From Brenneria alni (GTDB taxonomy: Bacteria; Pseudomonadota; Gammaproteobacteria; Enterobacterales; Enterobacteriaceae): DNA of 64,000 nt. The translations under genes were made by a program, and so were the position numbers. The DNA is taken from contig NZ_MJLZ01000018.1 in assembly GCF_003666245.1 (NCBI RefSeq), forward strand, positions 1 to 64,000. Direction: 5' to 3'. Below are positions 61,569 through 64,000 of the stretch, piece after piece; the first letter of the stretch is position 1, and each line of letters opens with the position of its first letter. A model generated the notes under the pieces. That model searched no databases and was not told where the DNA came from. It saw only the letters and a program-made list of their open reading frames with translations.

Positions 61569-62599
61569 TTCGACTTTACCCGGAACAGCTCGCTGCGCAA
61601 CTCCATGAGGGGTTGCGTGCGTGTTATCTGATCTGCGGTAATGATCCCCTCTTATTACAGGAAAGCCTGGACAGCATCCGGCGCGTGGCTCAACAGCAGG
61701 CATTTAGCGAGCATTTTAGTTTCACGCTGGATGTTCACACCGACTGGGATGCGATTTTCAGCACCTGTCAGGCCCTTAGCCTGTTTGCCTCCCGCCAGAC
61801 GCTATTGCTGCTTCTGCCTGAAAACGGCCCTAATGCGGCTATGGCTGAAAATCTGGTTAAGCTGTCTGGCTTATTGCATCAGGATATTTTACTGATGATA
61901 CGTGGCAACAAGCTGACCAAAGCACAGGAAAACAGTGTCTGGTTCAAGGCATTATCGCAGGACAGCGTTTATGTAAACTGCACTACCCCAGAGCAGGCAC
62001 AGTTACCGCGCTGGGTGGCTAACCGCGCCAAATCAATGAAACTGGTGCTGGACGAACCTGCAGGCCAGCTCATCTGTTACTGCTATGAGGGGAATCTTCT
62101 GGCATTAACGCAAGCGCTGGAACGTTTAGCTCTGCTTTATCCTGATGGCAAGCTCACCCTGCCCCGCGTTGAGCAAGCGGTCAGCGACGCGGCGCATTTT
62201 ACCCCTTTTCACTGGCTTGATGCTTTGCTGGCGGGCAAAGCCAAACGCGCCTGGCATATTTTGCATCAGCTCAGGCAGGAAGAGTGCGAACCCGTTATCC
62301 TGCTGCGGACAATACAGCGTGAATTGCTCCTGCTGCTGACGCTGAAACGGCACATGACCACCACGCCGCTGCGTACACTCTTCGATCAACATAAGATCTG
62401 GCAAAACCGCAGAGATTTATTAACGCAGGCGCTGCAACGGTTAAGTATGGCGCAGTTACAACAGGCAATCGGCCTGCTGGCCAAACTGGAAATTACGCTG
62501 AAACAGAACTATGGTCAGCCTGTCTGGCCTGAGTTGGAAACACTCTCCATGATATTGTGCGGCAAAGCCCTACCAGAGAGCCTGTTAGATGTTAACTAG
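61565..62599 (+). CDS. holA: DNA polymerase III delta subunit
   Basis: HolA opens the beta sliding clamp within the clamp loader. The 344 residues start [20 protein letters not shown] and show [18 protein letters not shown] and the C-terminal collar region. It overlaps lptE (ATGA) and nadD. Confidence 0.96.
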   Translation: MIRLYPEQLAAQLHEGLRACYLICGNDPLLLQESLDSIRRVAQQQAFSEHFSFTLDVHTDWDAIFSTCQALSLFASRQTLLLLLPENGPNAAMAENLVKLSGLLHQDILLMIRGNKLTKAQENSVWFKALSQDSVYVNCTTPEQAQLPRWVANRAKSMKLVLDEPAGQLICYCYEGNLLALTQALERLALLYPDGKLTLPRVEQAVSDAAHFTPFHWLDALLAGKAKRAWHILHQLRQEECEPVILLRTIQRELLLLLTLKRHMTTTPLRTLFDQHKIWQNRRDLLTQALQRLSMAQLQQAIGLLAKLEITLKQNYGQPVWPELETLSMILCGKALPESLLDVN

Positions 62600-63278
62600 T
62601 TTGACCACGCAAGCTGATTCAATCAAACAAGCCGAACCCGTCGCCCTGACCGCCTTTTTCGGGGGGACGTTTGATCCCATCCATTTCGGACACCTGCGAC
62701 CGGTTACCGCGCTGGCAAAAATTGTCGGATTAAAGCAGATTGTGTTACTGCCGAACAATGTTCCGCCTCACCGGGCGCAACCCGAAGCCAGCCCGCAGCA
62801 GCGGCAATACATGGTTGAACTGGCGGTTGAAGCCAATCCTCTGTTTGTCGTGGACGACCGGGAGTTGCAGCGCCAACAGCCGTCATACACCATTGATACG
62901 CTGGAAACGCTACGTGCCGAGAAAGGCAGTGCCGCACCGTTGGCGTTTATTATCGGACAGGATTCGTTACAGACACTGCATCAATGGCATCGCTGGCAAG
63001 ACATTCTTAAGGTTTGCCATCTGCTGGTTTGCGCCCGCCCAGGCTACCGCTCGGAGCTGGAAACGCCAGCGTTGCAACAATGGCTGGAAGCTCACCAGAC
63101 GCAGAGCACCCACGCTTTGCACCGGCAATCCCACGGTCTGATCTTTTTAGCTGACACGCCATTGGTGACTATTTCAGCGACGGAAATACGCCAGCGACGA
63201 CAGCAAGGCCTCAGCTGTGACGATCTGCTGCCCCCGACGGTGTTGCGCTACATCAATGAACAGGGGCTGTACAGATAG
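62589..63278 (+). CDS. nadD: Nicotinate-nucleotide adenylyltransferase
   Basis: NadD makes deamido-NAD from nicotinate mononucleotide. The nucleotidyltransferase motif [20 protein letters not shown] is followed by [10 protein letters not shown] and a C-terminal [10 protein letters not shown]. From the ATG at 62589, within holA, the protein has 229 residues with about 17 more at the N-terminus than E. coli; no clear internal start fits better. Confidence 0.94.
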   Translation: MLTSLTTQADSIKQAEPVALTAFFGGTFDPIHFGHLRPVTALAKIVGLKQIVLLPNNVPPHRAQPEASPQQRQYMVELAVEANPLFVVDDRELQRQQPSYTIDTLETLRAEKGSAAPLAFIIGQDSLQTLHQWHRWQDILKVCHLLVCARPGYRSELETPALQQWLEAHQTQSTHALHRQSHGLIFLADTPLVTISATEIRQRRQQGLSCDDLLPPTVLRYINEQGLYR

Positions 63279-63473
63279 CGATGTCTTTATCTCATTCGTG
63301 CTTGCAAATGGGGGCTTTATACCACTCATCAGTAGTGCGTGATATACTTCGCCGCTGGTTTCAGTCACGGGAAAAACCGGTAATATCGGCAATTATGTTG
63401 CGAAACGGTCTTTCTATCATCCAGCGCCATAAGCGTCCATCAGTCGTCGATGGATAGTCAAATAGGGGGAACT

Positions 63474-63791
63474 TTGCAAGGTCAGGCACTCCAAAATTTC
63501 GTTATTGATAAGATAGACGATTTAAAAGGTCAGGATATCGTTGCACTGAATGTGCGGGGTAAATCCAGTATCACGGACTATATGATCATCTGTACCGGTA
63601 CTTCCACCCGCCATGTCGCGTCTATTGCCGACCATGTGGTGCAGGCGTCGCGTGCTGCCGGACTAATCCCATTTGGCGTGGAAGGCGAGAATATTGCCGA
63701 CTGGGTAGTGGTCGATCTGGGTGACGTTATGGTCCATGTCATGCAGGAAGAAAGCCGCCAGTTATACGAACTGGAAAAGCTCTGGGGCTAG
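63474..63791 (+). CDS. rsfS: Ribosomal silencing factor RsfS
   Basis: RsfS (YbeB) binds uL14 and blocks subunit joining in stationary phase. The TTG start just after AGGGGGA gives [20 protein letters not shown] and 105 residues, as in E. coli. An ATG eight codons upstream (63450) has no ribosome-binding site. Conserved motifs are [16 protein letters not shown] and [18 protein letters not shown]. No cobC is present between nadD and rsfS. Confidence 0.93.
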   Translation: MQGQALQNFVIDKIDDLKGQDIVALNVRGKSSITDYMIICTGTSTRHVASIADHVVQASRAAGLIPFGVEGENIADWVVVDLGDVMVHVMQEESRQLYELEKLWG

Positions 63792-63792
63792 C

Positions 63793-64000
63793 ATGAAACT
63801 GCAACTGGTCGCCGTTGGCACCAAAATGCCTGACTGGGTGCAAACAGGTTTCGCTGACTACCTGCGCCGTTTTCCCAAGGATATGCCATTCGAACTCACT
63901 GAAATTCCGGCAGGTAAGCGGGGCAAAAATGCAGACATCAAACGCATTCTTGAGCGCGAGGGTGAACAAATGCTGGCGGCGGTGGGTAAAGGTAACCGTA
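63793..64000 (+). CDS. rlmH: 23S rRNA pseudouridine-1915 N3-methyltransferase RlmH, partial
   Basis: The window ends inside this gene; the first 69 residues are visible. They read [20 protein letters not shown], then [20 protein letters not shown], typical of RlmH, a SPOUT methyltransferase that modifies helix 69. The ATG is one base after the rsfS stop. Confidence 0.95.
   Translation, partial: MKLQLVAVGTKMPDWVQTGFADYLRRFPKDMPFELTEIPAGKRGKNADIKRILEREGEQMLAAVGKGNR

Overview
The window is a stretch of enterobacterial core chromosome. Gene order follows the region of the Escherichia coli map running from tol-pal through cyd, suc, sdh, gltA, pgm, fur, glnS, nag, asnB, miaB, lnt and glt to leuS. 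Several E. coli neighbours are missing (nagD, mngRAB, nei, rihA, kdp), a chemoreceptor sits between ybfE and fldA, and ERIC elements are present. This best fits a plant-associated member of Enterobacterales such as Pectobacteriaceae (Pectobacterium, Brenneria or Dickeya type). The genus is an inference and is not proved here.

Layout. 1-1266 is a tRNA-Lys locus on the minus strand, with two intact tRNA genes, one interrupted tRNA, one 3'-end remnant, and the scar of a P4-type integrase. 1442-7046 is the Tol-Pal cell-envelope operon (ybgC-tolQRAB-pal-cpoB, minus). 7179-10323 is cytochrome bd oxidase (cydABX-ybgE, minus). 11049-20742 holds TCA-cycle genes (sdhCDAB and sucABCD, minus), with divergent gltA at 21373-22659. 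22773-28400 holds the 5-oxoprolinase genes pxpBCA, a NIF3-family gene, photolyase and a DUF523/DUF1722 protein (all minus). 28648-38511 holds small membrane-protein genes, pgm, seqA, ybfF, ybfE, a methyl-accepting chemotaxis protein, fldA, fur and glnS. 38684-43781 is the N-acetylglucosamine regulon: nagE diverges from nagB-nagA-nagC across a CRP/NagC-type control region. 44086-46592 is asnB followed by a six-gene tRNA operon (Met-Leu-Gln-Gln-Met-Gln). 46680-53970 holds ubiF diverging from miaB, then ybeZ-ybeY-corC-lnt. 54360-57554 is the glutamate/aspartate ABC transporter gltIJKL with a probable SroC small RNA inside it. 57622-64000 holds ybeL, leuS-lptE-holA-nadD, rsfS and the start of rlmH.

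Together the genes feed respiration (citrate synthase, 2-oxoglutarate dehydrogenase, succinyl-CoA synthetase, succinate dehydrogenase, bd oxidase), maintain the envelope (Tol-Pal, Lnt, LptE), recycle amino sugars and oxoproline, and support translation (GlnS, LeuS, MiaB, YbeY, RsfS, RlmH, tRNAs). I saw no complete mobile element, prophage, CRISPR array or defence system. The unusual material is small: a tRNA-Lys array with truncated 3' ends and a palindromic insertion, an integrase scar, two full-length ERICs plus one internally deleted ERIC against the nagA ribosome-binding site, a degenerate intergenic repeat seen three times, and a NagE that lacks the EIIA domain.
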